Assembly: GCA_015058875.1 (NCBI GenBank)
Contig: SVBN01000013.1
Coordinates: 1-53,429, forward strand
Reading direction: 5' to 3'
Origin: Erysipelotrichaceae bacterium
GTDB taxonomy: Bacteria > Bacillota_I > Bacilli_A > Erysipelotrichales > Erysipelotrichaceae
Length of the DNA stretch: 53,429 nucleotides
The position numbers and the translations under genes were made by a program. The notes under the pieces were generated by a model. That model was not told the DNA's origin. It saw nothing but the letters and a program-made list of their open reading frames with translations, and did no database searches. Of this stretch, positions 43,898-53,159 are shown piece by piece (the stretch's first letter is position 1; every line of letters starts with the position of its first letter).

Positions 43898-43922
43898 GAA
43901 GTGTCTGCGGGCACTTCTTTTC
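43898..43922 (+). terminator. Rho-independent terminator
   Basis: GAAGTG (43898-43903) pairs with CACTTC (43912-43917), followed by TTTTCTT. It closes the 38423-43884 operon. Confidence 0.75.
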
Positions 43923-43935
43923 TTAAGCAGTCCGT

Positions 43936-43964
43936 TTCATATGCACATCCTGCTGGGATATAAT
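43936..43964 (+). promoter_or_regulatory. Promoter of the GNAT gene, likely leaderless
   Basis: TTCATA (43936-43941, 4/6 match) and a perfect TATAAT (43959-43964) are spaced 17 bp. The -10 ends 6 nt before the ATG at 43971, so transcription would start on or beside the start codon. Confidence 0.6.
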
Positions 43965-43970
43965 GCTCTT

Positions 43971-44615
43971 ATGATTCCTGTTACATACATGAGCGAAGAA
44001 GAACTGGATCAGGCTGCGCTTCAGATGGCCAGAGCTTTCAATGAACATGAAAGCCGGGGCAATGCCGGTATTTTTCCGGCGCTTGGACTGAGCATTGAAC
44101 GTGTGCAGAAATATATGAAGGCAATGCTGAGGTACGGGATTGTTACGGGTGAACTTCATGCGACATCGGAGCGCGGGGAAGGATATGCGGTATGGTCGGA
44201 CAGCCGGACGGAAAAGAATCCGTTCTTTGCCGCAATGCGCATGACGATGGAAGTGATTGCGGCACTGGGAATTGACGGATTTGCCCAATACACCGCCATG
44301 TTTTCCACGGCATCCGGTACGCAGGAACGGCAGCTGAAACACCGGAACAGTCCGTATCTCAGTGTATCTCTGCTTGCTGTGGTGCCCGAATACCAGCATC
44401 AGGGATATATGCGGGTCATGATGGAGGATATCTTCCGTGAAGCGGATGAGAAGGGTATCCCCGTTGTGCTGCAGACCGATACCGAGGATAAGAAAGACCG
44501 GTACTGCAGAATCGGAATGATCTGTACCGGAAAGCGTCCCATGGGATTCGGCGTGACATATTATGATCTGATCCGTTATCCGGGCGGGAAAAAGCCGTCT
44601 GAATCCGCTCTGTAA
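43971..44615 (+). CDS. GNAT family N-acetyltransferase
   Basis: A 214-residue acetyl-CoA-dependent transferase. The acetyl-CoA-binding motif A is SLLAVVPEYQHQGYMRVMM. A C-terminal segment LQTDTEDKKDRYCRIGM matches motif B. The ATG at 43971 is chosen from the position of the promoter; there is no ribosome site, and an internal ATG at 43989 is possible. It is followed by no obvious partner. Substrate unknown. Confidence 0.8.
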   Translation: MIPVTYMSEEELDQAALQMARAFNEHESRGNAGIFPALGLSIERVQKYMKAMLRYGIVTGELHATSERGEGYAVWSDSRTEKNPFFAAMRMTMEVIAALGIDGFAQYTAMFSTASGTQERQLKHRNSPYLSVSLLAVVPEYQHQGYMRVMMEDIFREADEKGIPVVLQTDTEDKKDRYCRIGMICTGKRPMGFGVTYYDLIRYPGGKKPSESAL

Positions 44616-44729
44616 ACAGCATTTCCCCGTTTTTTCTGACACATTTCAATCATGATTTATCGGAAAATGCTTTTTCTGAACATAACAGATTCATTGCAGG
44701 TTACAATCAGATTATGAGAGGTCCTGAAT

Positions 44730-45977
44730 ATGCAGAATTTCATGGAAGCCGTAAAGGATAAGCTGGCTCCGACATTTGAAAAGCTGGCTGAGAATCCTTA
44801 CATCGTCGGAATCAAGGACGGTATGATGTCCACAGTTCCTTTTACTATTTTCGGCAGTGTCTTCATCATTCTGACACAGTTCCCGAATGACAGCTGGAAA
44901 GCGCTGATCGCACCGTATTCGGCGATGCTGAATGTTCCCTACAACATGACCATGGGAATTATCGCAACCTATGTGGCATTTACAATCGGTTATTCCCTTG
45001 CCAAGGCGCTGGATCAGAATCCGATGATGGGAGGCGTGCTCTCATATATCGGTTTTATGATTCTGCAGGTCAACGATGAGTATGTGCTGGCTACGGATTA
45101 TTTCGGATCCAAAGGCATCTTTACAGCTCTGCTGACAGCGATCTTCTGTGTGAAGATGCTGCAGATATTCAAAAAGAACAACTGGGTGATCCGCTTCCCG
45201 GAAGGGGTGCCGGATATTGTATCAACATCCTTTTCAGCCCTGATTCCCGGATCTGCGGCACTGACGGTTCTGTTTATTCTCAGATGCGTGCTCGGACTGG
45301 AAATCCCGCTGCTTGTCACAAAGCTTTTCTCACCGCTGGTATTTGCCCTGAATTCCTATCCGGGAATCATTGTCTATGTATTCTTCTGCCAGCTGCTGTG
45401 GTCGGTAGGAATCCACGGCCAGTCGGTTCTGAATGCGGTCGGCACGCCGATCTTCACATCATTTATCACTGCCAATACGGAAGCCTTCCTTGCCGGACAG
45501 CCGATTCCCTATATCACGGCAACAGGTTTTACCCAGTGCTTTACAAATCTCGGCGGATCCGGTGCAACGCTCGCGCTTGTATTCCTGATGTGCCGTTCGA
45601 AGGAAAAATCCCTGAACACACTCGGAAAGCTCTGTTTACCGGCCGGATGCTTCGGAGTCAATGAACCGGTTACCTTCGGTATTCCGATTGTCATGAATCC
45701 GATCATGATGCTGCCGTTCATCTTCATTCCGGTCATTCTGACAACCGGTACATATATCCTCATGGCATTGAATATCATCGGCCGTCCGGTCGTACAGGTG
45801 CCATGGATCATGCCGCCGGTATTAGGCGCATACCTGACGACCAACGGAAACCTGCCTGCCGCAATCTGGTGTGCATTGGAAATTGTGATTTCCGGTGTTC
45901 TCTATTATCCGTTCTTCAAGATCCTGGAAAAGGAAAGAATGCAGCAGACGGAACCGGAAAAGGTGTCTGAATCTTAA
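44730..45977 (+). CDS. PTS EIIC, lactose/cellobiose family
   Basis: Sugar permease of 415 residues with about ten hydrophobic segments; it carries a beta-glucoside or oligosaccharide across the membrane while its EIIB partner phosphorylates it. The VGIHGQ loop and the conserved CFGVNEPVTFGIPIVMNP active-site region are present. It opens MQNFMEAVKDKLAPTFEKLA, as CelB-type proteins do. A GAGAGG ribosome site precedes it. No EIIA, EIIB or hydrolase gene is next to it, so the other subunits are elsewhere. A perfect terminator follows. Confidence 0.92.
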   Translation: MQNFMEAVKDKLAPTFEKLAENPYIVGIKDGMMSTVPFTIFGSVFIILTQFPNDSWKALIAPYSAMLNVPYNMTMGIIATYVAFTIGYSLAKALDQNPMMGGVLSYIGFMILQVNDEYVLATDYFGSKGIFTALLTAIFCVKMLQIFKKNNWVIRFPEGVPDIVSTSFSALIPGSAALTVLFILRCVLGLEIPLLVTKLFSPLVFALNSYPGIIVYVFFCQLLWSVGIHGQSVLNAVGTPIFTSFITANTEAFLAGQPIPYITATGFTQCFTNLGGSGATLALVFLMCRSKEKSLNTLGKLCLPAGCFGVNEPVTFGIPIVMNPIMMLPFIFIPVILTTGTYILMALNIIGRPVVQVPWIMPPVLGAYLTTNGNLPAAIWCALEIVISGVLYYPFFKILEKERMQQTEPEKVSES

Positions 45978-45985
45978 TCACTCAT

Positions 45986-46008
45986 GACTGTCTTCGGACA
46001 GTCTTTTT
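45986..46008 (+). terminator. Terminator of the PTS gene
   Basis: GACTGTC and GACAGTC form a perfect 7-bp stem with a TTCG tetraloop, followed by five T residues. Confidence 0.88.
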
Positions 46009-46019
46009 GCATGCAGAAA

Positions 46020-46042
46020 GGGAAACACGGTGCGTGTTTCCC
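46020..46042 (-). terminator. Terminator of the LysR gene
   Basis: GGGAAACAC (46020-46028) and GTGTTTCCC (46034-46042) form a 9-bp stem with a 5-nt loop. On the minus strand it is followed by TTTCTG. Confidence 0.8.
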
Positions 46043-46050
46043 TGGGAACT

Positions 46051-46920
46051 TTATTTCACAGGATATTCCCTGCGGTACCATTTTTCGAAATCATGGATCA
46101 GCGACAGCATGTCTGAAGTAAACGGTGACAATGACGCAAACCCGTACTCGGTTTTCGGCCCGTCTTCAACAATGACATATTTCACATTTATTGTCGGCGT
46201 AATCAGCTCATCTGTACAGAATACAATGTATTTCCGGATTCTGATATATGCGATATCCGCCGCAAAACCGGCATCCGATTCATTGATCCTGATCTGCGGT
46301 TCTTCCGATACTTTTCTGTATATTTCCCTGGCAAACGGAGAACGTTTGGCGCGCGGCGGAAGAACGACGGTTTTCCCGCGCAGATCATGAAAAACGATGC
46401 TGTCCTTTTTTGCCAGGGGAGAGTCCGCAGGCACTGCGGCATACAGAGGACCATCGAATGCCCTGCGGTATGCAATCGTCTTGTTCTGGATGATATTGCC
46501 GCGCACCAGATATAAAGCATTATCTTCCCAGGCGTCTGTGGAATGGAAACTGTCCAGCGGAAGTTCCTTGATTTCGGGGAAACCGGGACGGTAATTTGAG
46601 GCAATATAATTGTCCATGCATTCCGTCCGGTTGACACGGTAAATCAGCCGGAACGAGGCTTCATGCCGGTCGTGGACTGACGCAAGCACAGTTTCATATT
46701 CCTGAAGAATCGCTTCCGCATGCGGCAGGAACATTATTCCGGTATCCGTCGGAGTAACCGGACGTTTATGCCGTACAAACAGCGGTTCCCCGAGTTCTTT
46801 TTCCAGACTCTGCACAAGCTGGGTAACCGCGGACTGTGATTTTCCGAGCTCCTGGGAAGCGCGGGAAAAAGACTGATTGATATACACGGATCTGAATGCA
46901 TATAACTGTTCTGTGTTCAT
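46051..46920 (-). CDS. LysR family transcriptional regulator
   Basis: A 289-residue LysR-type regulator. The N-terminal helix-turn-helix reads from NTEQLYAFRSVYINQSFSRA through LGKSQSAVTQLVQSLEKELG to LFVRHKRPVTPTDTG. The effector domain follows. It is divergent from the flavin reductase gene at 47020, across a 99-bp gap, and is the expected regulator of it. It starts at 46920; the apparent longer frame to 46956 contains the -10 box. No ribosome site precedes it, and the mRNA may be leaderless. Confidence 0.9.
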   Translation of the reverse strand: MNTEQLYAFRSVYINQSFSRASQELGKSQSAVTQLVQSLEKELGEPLFVRHKRPVTPTDTGIMFLPHAEAILQEYETVLASVHDRHEASFRLIYRVNRTECMDNYIASNYRPGFPEIKELPLDSFHSTDAWEDNALYLVRGNIIQNKTIAYRRAFDGPLYAAVPADSPLAKKDSIVFHDLRGKTVVLPPRAKRSPFAREIYRKVSEEPQIRINESDAGFAADIAYIRIRKYIVFCTDELITPTINVKYVIVEDGPKTEYGFASLSPFTSDMLSLIHDFEKWYRREYPVK

Positions 46921-46927
46921 AATCAGA

Positions 46928-46956
46928 ATTATAAGGATTACTGATAATACATTCAA
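46928..46956 (-). promoter_or_regulatory. LysR promoter, likely leaderless
   Basis: On the minus strand TTGAAT (46951-46956) and a perfect TATAAT (46928-46933) are 17 bp apart. The -10 ends 7 nt before the ATG. No Shine-Dalgarno is present. Confidence 0.7.
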
Positions 46957-46960
46957 GATT

Positions 46961-46995
46961 GCGTAACGCTTATAATATGCTTCCGCCTATATAAT
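46961..46995 (+). promoter_or_regulatory. Intergenic regulatory region of the flavin reductase
   Basis: Holds a dyad GCGTAACGC (46961-46969), a candidate LysR operator, and two perfect TATAAT boxes (46971-46976 and 46990-46995) reading toward the reductase. Both have weak -35 boxes, which fits a promoter that needs an activator. Confidence 0.45.
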
Positions 46996-47019
46996 CCGGG
47001 TGTAAGAGGTGGAAAGAAT

Positions 47020-48930
47020 ATGAAAAAAGCACTGCAGTTTGCACTGACCGGAGCATTGCTTGCCTCCATGAGCGGATGCGCTTCGGATCAGTCACAGAAT
47101 CAGGGCGGAACAGAAACCGCACCTGCAGAATCCGGTATTTACACTCCGGGAACCTACGAGTCTTCCGCAAAAGGCATGGGCGGAGACGTCACCGTATCCA
47201 TTACTGTCGATGACAATCATGTTACAGCAGCTTCCGTTGATGTGTCCGGCGAGACAAAAGGATACGGCGCGGATCATCAGGCTGATTTTGAAGGCCAGAT
47301 CACAGAAGCGGACGGCGGAGAAATCGACGGCGTCAGCGGATGCACAATTACAACCAACGCAGTGAAGGAAGCACTCGCAAAGGCACTTGCCGAAGCAAGA
47401 GGTGAAGAAACAGCCGTGACAGAAGCACGCAATACAGAAGCGGATGTCATCGTCCTCGGTGCCGGCGGTGCCGGACTTGCCGCAGCCGCTGCAGCGACAG
47501 AGGCAGGCGCATCTGTCATCGTGCTTGAAGCAAATGCATTTGCCGGAGGTGCAACCGGAACATCCGGAGGAAACTTCCTGAATGTATCTCCCGAAGATAA
47601 CAAAGAAGATGAGAGAAATGATGCCGATCTGGAAAAATACAGCAAATATACAGCTGAAGATTTCCCGGAAGAATGGCAGCCTCATTTCACAGCATTGCTG
47701 GAAGAGATTGAAGCTTATAAAAACAACGGTGAAGCAAAGGGATCCTTTGACTCCGTCAACAGAGTCCTGATCGATCATTTCCTGGTCGGAGACGGTGAGG
47801 ATCTGGACGGAAACCGTGTGACTCTGGATTATGATCTGATCGCACCGGCATTTGAAAAGAATACCGAAATCCGTGACTGGCTGACTTCCAACGGTATGCC
47901 GGTTAAGCCGGGCTCCACTGCCGGCAAGCACTTCAGCACACCGGACGGCGGCGGCCAGGCAATGGTCGATGCGCTTGTAAAGGCGGCGGACAAGGCAGAG
48001 ATTCAGTACAATACCAGAGCAACCGAACTGGTTGTGACAGACGGAAAAGTCACAGGTGTCAAAGCAACCGCGGAAGACGGCAGTGAAGTGGAATATCATG
48101 CAGGCAAGGCAGTGATCATCGCTACAGGCGGCTACACATCCAACACGAAAATGGTTGCCGAAACACAGAATATGTATACCGGCATGAATGAAAACAATCC
48201 TTCCAATCAGCCTGCGACAATTCAGGGCGACGGCATCCTGATGGCGGAAAAGATCGGCGCCGGCACAACTGATATGCAGTTCATCACAACCATGCTGAAG
48301 GGCTATCAGAATCAGGCGACCAGCGGTGAAGAAGCCACCACTTACGGTGCGGCCCAGCTGGCAGTCAATATCAACGGTGAACGCTTCATTGATGACAAAC
48401 CGGCAAGCGGTCCGGCAGCTGCTGTCCGCTATGCGCTGAATGATCAGCCTGAGGCAATCATGTTTGCGATCGGCGATCAGAAGATGATCGACGGCATGAA
48501 TGAAAAGACGGAAGGTCTTGCAGACAAGCTGATCGAACGCGGCATTGCCTGGAAGGCAGATACACTGGAAGAGGCTGCGGAAGCCGCAGGTCTTGATCCC
48601 GAACAGATCAAAGCGGAAGTTGAAAAGTTCAACGGCTATGTGGATGCAGGAAATGATGCCGACTTCGGACGTACGGAATTCAACGGCAAAGTGGAAGAGG
48701 GACCGTTCTATATTGCCAAGCTGCAGAGTGCATATCATCTGACATTCGGCGGACTGACCGTTGACGGAGATACACATGTACTCGATACAGAAGGAAATGT
48801 TATTCCGGGCCTGTATGCGGCAGGTGACACTGTTGGAAACTTCGAAGGTGATCTGCACCAGTCCGGCTACTGCCTGACCATCGTACTGTACAGCGGAAGA
48901 ACAGCCGGTACAAACGCTGCGGCGGAATAA
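47020..48930 (+). CDS. Lipoprotein flavin reductase (FMN-binding plus FAD-binding domains)
   Basis: Extracytoplasmic reductase of 636 residues in the fumarate/urocanate-reductase (flavocytochrome c) family. A lipobox Cys20 (SMSGC) anchors it outside the membrane. An FMN-binding domain (about 45-125) carries DGVSGCTIT, in which Thr109 should receive covalent FMN from an ApbE-type transferase; Cys replaces the usual Ala. The FAD domain begins ADVIVLGAGGAGLAAAA, and GLYAAGDTVGN closes the FAD site. Conserved His and Arg of the substrate site lie in HLTFGGL and the VRYALN region. It probably reduces a small organic acceptor while re-oxidising membrane electron carriers. Acceptor unknown. It is divergent from a LysR gene. 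Confidence 0.9.
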   Translation: MKKALQFALTGALLASMSGCASDQSQNQGGTETAPAESGIYTPGTYESSAKGMGGDVTVSITVDDNHVTAASVDVSGETKGYGADHQADFEGQITEADGGEIDGVSGCTITTNAVKEALAKALAEARGEETAVTEARNTEADVIVLGAGGAGLAAAAAATEAGASVIVLEANAFAGGATGTSGGNFLNVSPEDNKEDERNDADLEKYSKYTAEDFPEEWQPHFTALLEEIEAYKNNGEAKGSFDSVNRVLIDHFLVGDGEDLDGNRVTLDYDLIAPAFEKNTEIRDWLTSNGMPVKPGSTAGKHFSTPDGGGQAMVDALVKAADKAEIQYNTRATELVVTDGKVTGVKATAEDGSEVEYHAGKAVIIATGGYTSNTKMVAETQNMYTGMNENNPSNQPATIQGDGILMAEKIGAGTTDMQFITTMLKGYQNQATSGEEATTYGAAQLAVNINGERFIDDKPASGPAAAVRYALNDQPEAIMFAIGDQKMIDGMNEKTEGLADKLIERGIAWKADTLEEAAEAAGLDPEQIKAEVEKFNGYVDAGNDADFGRTEFNGKVEEGPFYIAKLQSAYHLTFGGLTVDGDTHVLDTEGNVIPGLYAAGDTVGNFEGDLHQSGYCLTIVLYSGRTAGTNAAAE

Positions 48931-48943
48931 TCAGATTTTTCAT

Positions 48944-48980
48944 CAGACTGCGGTATGTGATATGCTGCGGTCTTTTTTGC
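48944..48980 (+). terminator. Terminator of the flavin reductase gene
   Basis: AGACTGC pairs with GCGGTCT (one G-T pair), followed by six T residues, about 20 bp past the stop. Confidence 0.65.
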
Positions 48981-49173
48981 GCTTCAGATGGGACAAATCA
49001 TCAGGTATGCGGATGTGGAGTCTGCATTGAATCGTGTATAAAATGAAAACAGATTCTTTCCCGAACCGATGAAGCAGGGAAGAAAAAACGGCTCATTTCC
49101 GAATGCAAAGCTTCTTTGCGTGACAATTCCGATTGATCTGATAAATGATGAAATCAGAAAGAGGTAACTCTGA

Positions 49174-50352
49174 ATGAATACAGTCGGTAAAAATCTGAAA
49201 ACACTGAGAAAAAGATCCGGAATGAAACAGGAAGATCTGGCGGAAAAGATTCATGTCACCCGCCAGACGATCTCCAACTATGAAACCGGAAAATCCCAGC
49301 CGGATATTGAAACACTGACCATGCTGGCGGAGGCGCTTGGCACAGATATCAATGAAGTGATATACGGAGTCAGAAAAGAAACTGTTTCCGCAGACAGGCA
49401 TACTTCATCTTTGTTTATGATTGCCGGAATGATCCTTTCGGCTGCGGCTGGTATGGTCTCATACCTGTATATGAATTCCCTGTTTCTGCGCGGCAGAAAT
49501 CATTTCATCAGTCTGCCGGAGCCATATGTAATCCGTATGGCCGTACTGCCGTATTGTCTGTTCGCAGGTTTATATTTTGCCGGACAGCTTGCGCAGTCAG
49601 GACTGAATCTGCATCAGGGCTTCAGAAAAAGCATGCATATGATTTCACTTGCACTGACTGTCATGCTGTCTGCATTTCCGGCTGCCGCATCATGGTCTTT
49701 GATGAGGAGTTTCAGAAGCGGAACTCAGATGCCGGAACAGACAGTCTTTGTGCTGATGCAGCTTATCTCTCATACCGGTCTGATACTGTTATGTGCTGCA
49801 GTACTGGGATTTCTGACAGGTATTTCCGGATATCTCTCGGAACAGCTTCTGCATGGAAAAAACGGGAAGAAAAAGCTTGCGGGTATCTTTGCGGCGGTTC
49901 TGTTTATTCCCTGTCTGATTCTGGGCAGATTCCGGTATCTCTGTGATTCGCCGTTTGTTTATCAGCTTCAGAAAACAGATTACCGTATCCGGTACCATCT
50001 TCCTTGCGAAGAGATGATCCTGAAGATTTACCGGCGTCAGGACGGAGAATTGAAGAGCAGTACCGTTTATGTTCCGGAAAGGGATTTCCACTATGCCGAC
50101 ATTATGCTTTCAGCGGATTATCCTGTCTGGGCAGAAATAAAACCTGCAGCAGCCGGCGTCAGATCTGAGCCTGATCCTGAGCTGTATGAGAAGATCAGAG
50201 GCAGATCATATATTGTACCCGGTGAACAGGAACAGATCATATGCATCGATGAAAATCATTTCCTGAATGGGAGTCTGAATGCATATCTGGAAGGCAGTGA
50301 TGATCTGATTCTTGTTACAATAAAGACGATTCACACCGGTTCACCCCAATGA
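49174..50352 (+). CDS. XRE-type regulator with membrane domain
   Basis: A 392-residue protein. Residues 1-65 form an XRE helix-turn-helix (NLKTLRKRSGMKQEDLAEKI, then HVTRQTISNYETGKSQPDIE). Residues about 75-260 contain five to six membrane segments, and about 130 residues at the end are soluble. It may sense envelope signals and act as a membrane-bound transcription factor. GAAAGAGG precedes its start. It overlaps the lipoprotein gene downstream by 4 bp, which suggests a joint function. Confidence 0.8.
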   Translation: MNTVGKNLKTLRKRSGMKQEDLAEKIHVTRQTISNYETGKSQPDIETLTMLAEALGTDINEVIYGVRKETVSADRHTSSLFMIAGMILSAAAGMVSYLYMNSLFLRGRNHFISLPEPYVIRMAVLPYCLFAGLYFAGQLAQSGLNLHQGFRKSMHMISLALTVMLSAFPAAASWSLMRSFRSGTQMPEQTVFVLMQLISHTGLILLCAAVLGFLTGISGYLSEQLLHGKNGKKKLAGIFAAVLFIPCLILGRFRYLCDSPFVYQLQKTDYRIRYHLPCEEMILKIYRRQDGELKSSTVYVPERDFHYADIMLSADYPVWAEIKPAAAGVRSEPDPELYEKIRGRSYIVPGEQEQIICIDENHFLNGSLNAYLEGSDDLILVTIKTIHTGSPQ

Positions 50353-50912
50353 AAGGATCCCTGATGAAAATATACAGATATCTGAAGCAGTTATTATCAG
50401 CAGCACTATGCATGATTCTTCTTTCATCCTGCAGTAATATCGGAACGATTCCCTTTGATCCCAACGCTCCGGGATATGACCTGCATGAATACAGCAGTGT
50501 TCTGATCCGGATGTATCATTCCGGGACGGAAAATCATATTTGGGAGCTGCTGGAAGAATTCACTTATGTACCTGAGGAGGGATGGTATTTTGATATCGCT
50601 CAGAAGGGTGCAGAGGATGAACTGAATGTGATTCTGCAGGCTTCCAAAGCAGAAATAAACGACCGCATTACGGTTGTGACCGACAGGAAAGAAATCGGAA
50701 AATATGCACTTGAAGTCAGCGGATATGACGGCATTACGCTGGCATATCAGCGCTATGAGCTGCTGCGGAATGAGGAAGAACAGAAACTGATGCTGATTGC
50801 GGCAGGAAAAGACGGCAGTTCCTTCTTTACAGACGTGGACCTGAAAGCCCCCTATGATGCGCTTGAGACAAATCTGGATAATGTTCTGATTACAGTTACG
50901 CTGCAGAAATAA
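50349..50912 (+). CDS. Lipoprotein coupled to the XRE regulator
   Basis: A 187-residue lipoprotein with signal peptide core LLSAALCMILLSSC (lipobox LSSC). A small extracytoplasmic domain follows (about 155 residues, beta-rich). Translation may start at 50349 (overlapping the upstream stop) or at the ATG at 50364, which is preceded by AAAGGA. No family recognised. It may be a ligand or accessory of the membrane regulator. Confidence 0.68.
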   Translation: MKGSLMKIYRYLKQLLSAALCMILLSSCSNIGTIPFDPNAPGYDLHEYSSVLIRMYHSGTENHIWELLEEFTYVPEEGWYFDIAQKGAEDELNVILQASKAEINDRITVVTDRKEIGKYALEVSGYDGITLAYQRYELLRNEEEQKLMLIAAGKDGSSFFTDVDLKAPYDALETNLDNVLITVTLQK

Positions 50913-51013
50913 AACCGGAAACAGAATTATTTTGCATAATGGATGAATCAAAAAATGTATTCTGTTAAAATTATTCTATAAAAGATGTTCAGAAGAACAG
51001 AAAGGAGTCATGA

Positions 51014-51997
51014 ATGACAGACGTTACAAAGTATATTCCTTACGAAGAAAGAACAGGAAATGAATCAATCGTATACTTCACAAGAGATCTTTCTCCGGCA
51101 GGCATTAAGAAAGCTTATGAAAAGGTAAATGCAAATATCTGCGGCAAAGTCGCTATCAAGCTCCATACCGGCGAACCCAAGGGACCGAACTTCATACCGG
51201 CCGCATGGGTGAAGGAAGTCATGGAAAGCGAAGAAAGCCTGAAGGATGCCACAATCATTGAAACAAATACATTCTATAAGGGCGACCGCTATACAACCGA
51301 ACAGCACCGTGAAACGCTGAAGGTCAACGGCTGGACATTCTGCCCGGTAGATATCATGGATGAAGAAGGAACTGTTGATCTGCCTGTGGAAGGCGGCAAG
51401 TGGTTTGATCATATGACCCATGGTTCCCACATGACAAATTATGATTCCATGTTCACACTGACACATTTCAAGGGCCACACCATGGGCGGTTTCGGCGGAT
51501 CCAACAAGAACATCGGTATCGGCTGTGCAGACGGCCGCATCGGCAAGGGCATGATCCATGCAAAGAATGGCGATGACTGGGGTGTTGACAAGGAAGAACT
51601 GATGGAGAAGATCACGGAATCCACCAAGGCAACCATCGACTTCTTCGGAAAGAATGTCACATATGTCAACGTCATGAGAAATATGTCCGTTGACTGCGAC
51701 TGCGCAGGCGTCGGCGCCGCACCGGTTGTCACACCGAATGTCGGTATCCTGGCATCCACAGATATCTGTGCAATCGATACAGCATGCGTTGACCTGGTTC
51801 ATGCAATGACTGCAGAGCAGAATCATGATCTCTGGGAAAGAATGGAATCCAGACACGGTTTCCGTCAGCTGAGCTACATGAATGAACTCGGCATGGGCAA
51901 CAGCAGATACATTCTGATTGACCTGGACAATGACGAAGTCAGAATTACACCGGCTGAAGCAGTCAAAGACGTCAAGCCGTTCAAGCTGATCAAATAA
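51014..51997 (+). CDS. DUF362 domain-containing protein
   Basis: A 327-residue cytoplasmic protein of the DUF362 family, often linked to iron-sulfur or redox enzymes of anaerobes. Typical features are KVAIKLHTGEPKGPNFI, ETNTFYKGDRYTT, HFKGHTMGGFGGSNKNIGIG and MSVDCDCAG with three acidic/Cys residues. The CDC motif could bind a metal or cluster. AAAGGAG at about 51001 precedes the ATG at 51014. It is monocistronic, with a strong terminator downstream. Reaction unknown. Confidence 0.85.
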   Translation: MTDVTKYIPYEERTGNESIVYFTRDLSPAGIKKAYEKVNANICGKVAIKLHTGEPKGPNFIPAAWVKEVMESEESLKDATIIETNTFYKGDRYTTEQHRETLKVNGWTFCPVDIMDEEGTVDLPVEGGKWFDHMTHGSHMTNYDSMFTLTHFKGHTMGGFGGSNKNIGIGCADGRIGKGMIHAKNGDDWGVDKEELMEKITESTKATIDFFGKNVTYVNVMRNMSVDCDCAGVGAAPVVTPNVGILASTDICAIDTACVDLVHAMTAEQNHDLWERMESRHGFRQLSYMNELGMGNSRYILIDLDNDEVRITPAEAVKDVKPFKLIK

Positions 51998-52016
51998 TCA
52001 ATCCGATCATACTGAA

Positions 52017-52051
52017 AACACATCCGTATCATTATGCGAATGTGTTTTTTT
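52017..52051. terminator. Terminator between convergent genes
   Basis: AACACAT (52017-52023) pairs with ATGTGTT (52040-52046) around a further CG/CG inner pair; T residues run from 52045 to 52051. It ends the DUF362 gene. Confidence 0.8.
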
Positions 52052-52061
52052 ATGCTCGGAA

Positions 52062-53153
52062 TCAATTGGTTTCATTTCCTGAGAAATACCATGCAATCAG
52101 ATAGTCGGTCACTTCTCCGTAGGATCGGATGCCGCTTTCCTGGGAGAATGTTTTCAGATAGGTGTCATTGATATTGTCACTGATTTCTTTCAGCGGAGAT
52201 TCATACTTTTTATATGCCTCACTGGTATCACGGCGGTCCAGCTGCACCAGCAGGATACCGCTGAAGTCATCATGAAGATGATACAGCTCCGCCGCTTTTT
52301 TCGGATCTGCGGAATACAGTGAAGAATAGCAGTAGGAGAATGCGGAATAATATCCGCTGTAAATAAAATACGGATCCTCATTGGATACAGATGCCAGAAA
52401 TGCGCAGAAGTTTGCCTCCTGCTCACTGGCGATGCCCAGACGGTGCGCAGCCTCATGGCACATGGTGAACGGAAGCGGGATGACAGGGACATTGGCAGGA
52501 ACGGAGGCTTCCGCCGTGACCGGCATGAACATGCCTGTGATTCCGTTGTACAGCAGATATTCACCGATCAGCGTAAAGTGCTTGACCGGTGCGGCGGAAC
52601 CCTCAAAAATCCAATATTTCCCGGCAAGATTCCGGTACGAAGCTCCGGCAGTATTGCCGGTTTGATTCAGATCCTGCTTCAGGGCATGTCCTTCTGCGTC
52701 ACGTTCAATCAGAGGCGCATACTCCGCGGCTTTGAGGTAATAGTATTCCGCAGTTTCATATAATTCTTCCACGCTGTACTTTCTGATTTCCAGGGAGAGT
52801 TCTTCCGACAGCTTCGGAGCGTAATGATTTCCAAGCCATCCCTGCAGTGCGGAAAAAGCAAGAACGGATGCGGTCAGAAGGGCAATGCTGAGGACATGCA
52901 GGAATCCGCTCCTGTTCCGGATACAGCGGATCAGAAAATACAGAAGCAGAATCACCAGACACAGTGCGCCGGCATCCCAGACGGAAAAATGTGTCCACGA
53001 CATCAGAAAGGCCAGTGCGGAAAGCCATTTCTTCGACAGCAGTCTGTAACTGGGAAAAAAGAATCCCGGGAAACGGTGCATCAGGAACATTTCGGCAATA
53101 CCGGTTCCGAGAATAATAACAGCAATCAGTATTCTGCGTACATCGTTCTTCAT
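52062..53153 (-). CDS. DUF3810-like membrane protein with HEAAH motif
   Basis: A 363-residue protein. Three hydrophobic segments in the first 105 residues (for example GALCLVILLLYFLIRCI) are followed by an extracytoplasmic or cytosolic domain containing the zinc-protease-like MCHEAAHRLG, with a downstream Glu in SEQEANFCAF. That is the DUF3810 layout; a zinc-dependent peptidase role is inference. No ribosome site is present; the ATG stands 6 nt from a TACAAT box. No gene is coupled to it. Confidence 0.75.
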   Translation of the reverse strand: MKNDVRRILIAVIILGTGIAEMFLMHRFPGFFFPSYRLLSKKWLSALAFLMSWTHFSVWDAGALCLVILLLYFLIRCIRNRSGFLHVLSIALLTASVLAFSALQGWLGNHYAPKLSEELSLEIRKYSVEELYETAEYYYLKAAEYAPLIERDAEGHALKQDLNQTGNTAGASYRNLAGKYWIFEGSAAPVKHFTLIGEYLLYNGITGMFMPVTAEASVPANVPVIPLPFTMCHEAAHRLGIASEQEANFCAFLASVSNEDPYFIYSGYYSAFSYCYSSLYSADPKKAAELYHLHDDFSGILLVQLDRRDTSEAYKKYESPLKEISDNINDTYLKTFSQESGIRSYGEVTDYLIAWYFSGNETN

Positions 53154-53159
53154 AATCTT

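Noticed and set aside
47092..48858. 588-residue minus-strand open frame opposite the flavin reductase
   Set aside because: The plus-strand protein has unmistakable lipobox, FMN and FAD motifs; the antisense frame is Cys/Ile-rich with no motif.
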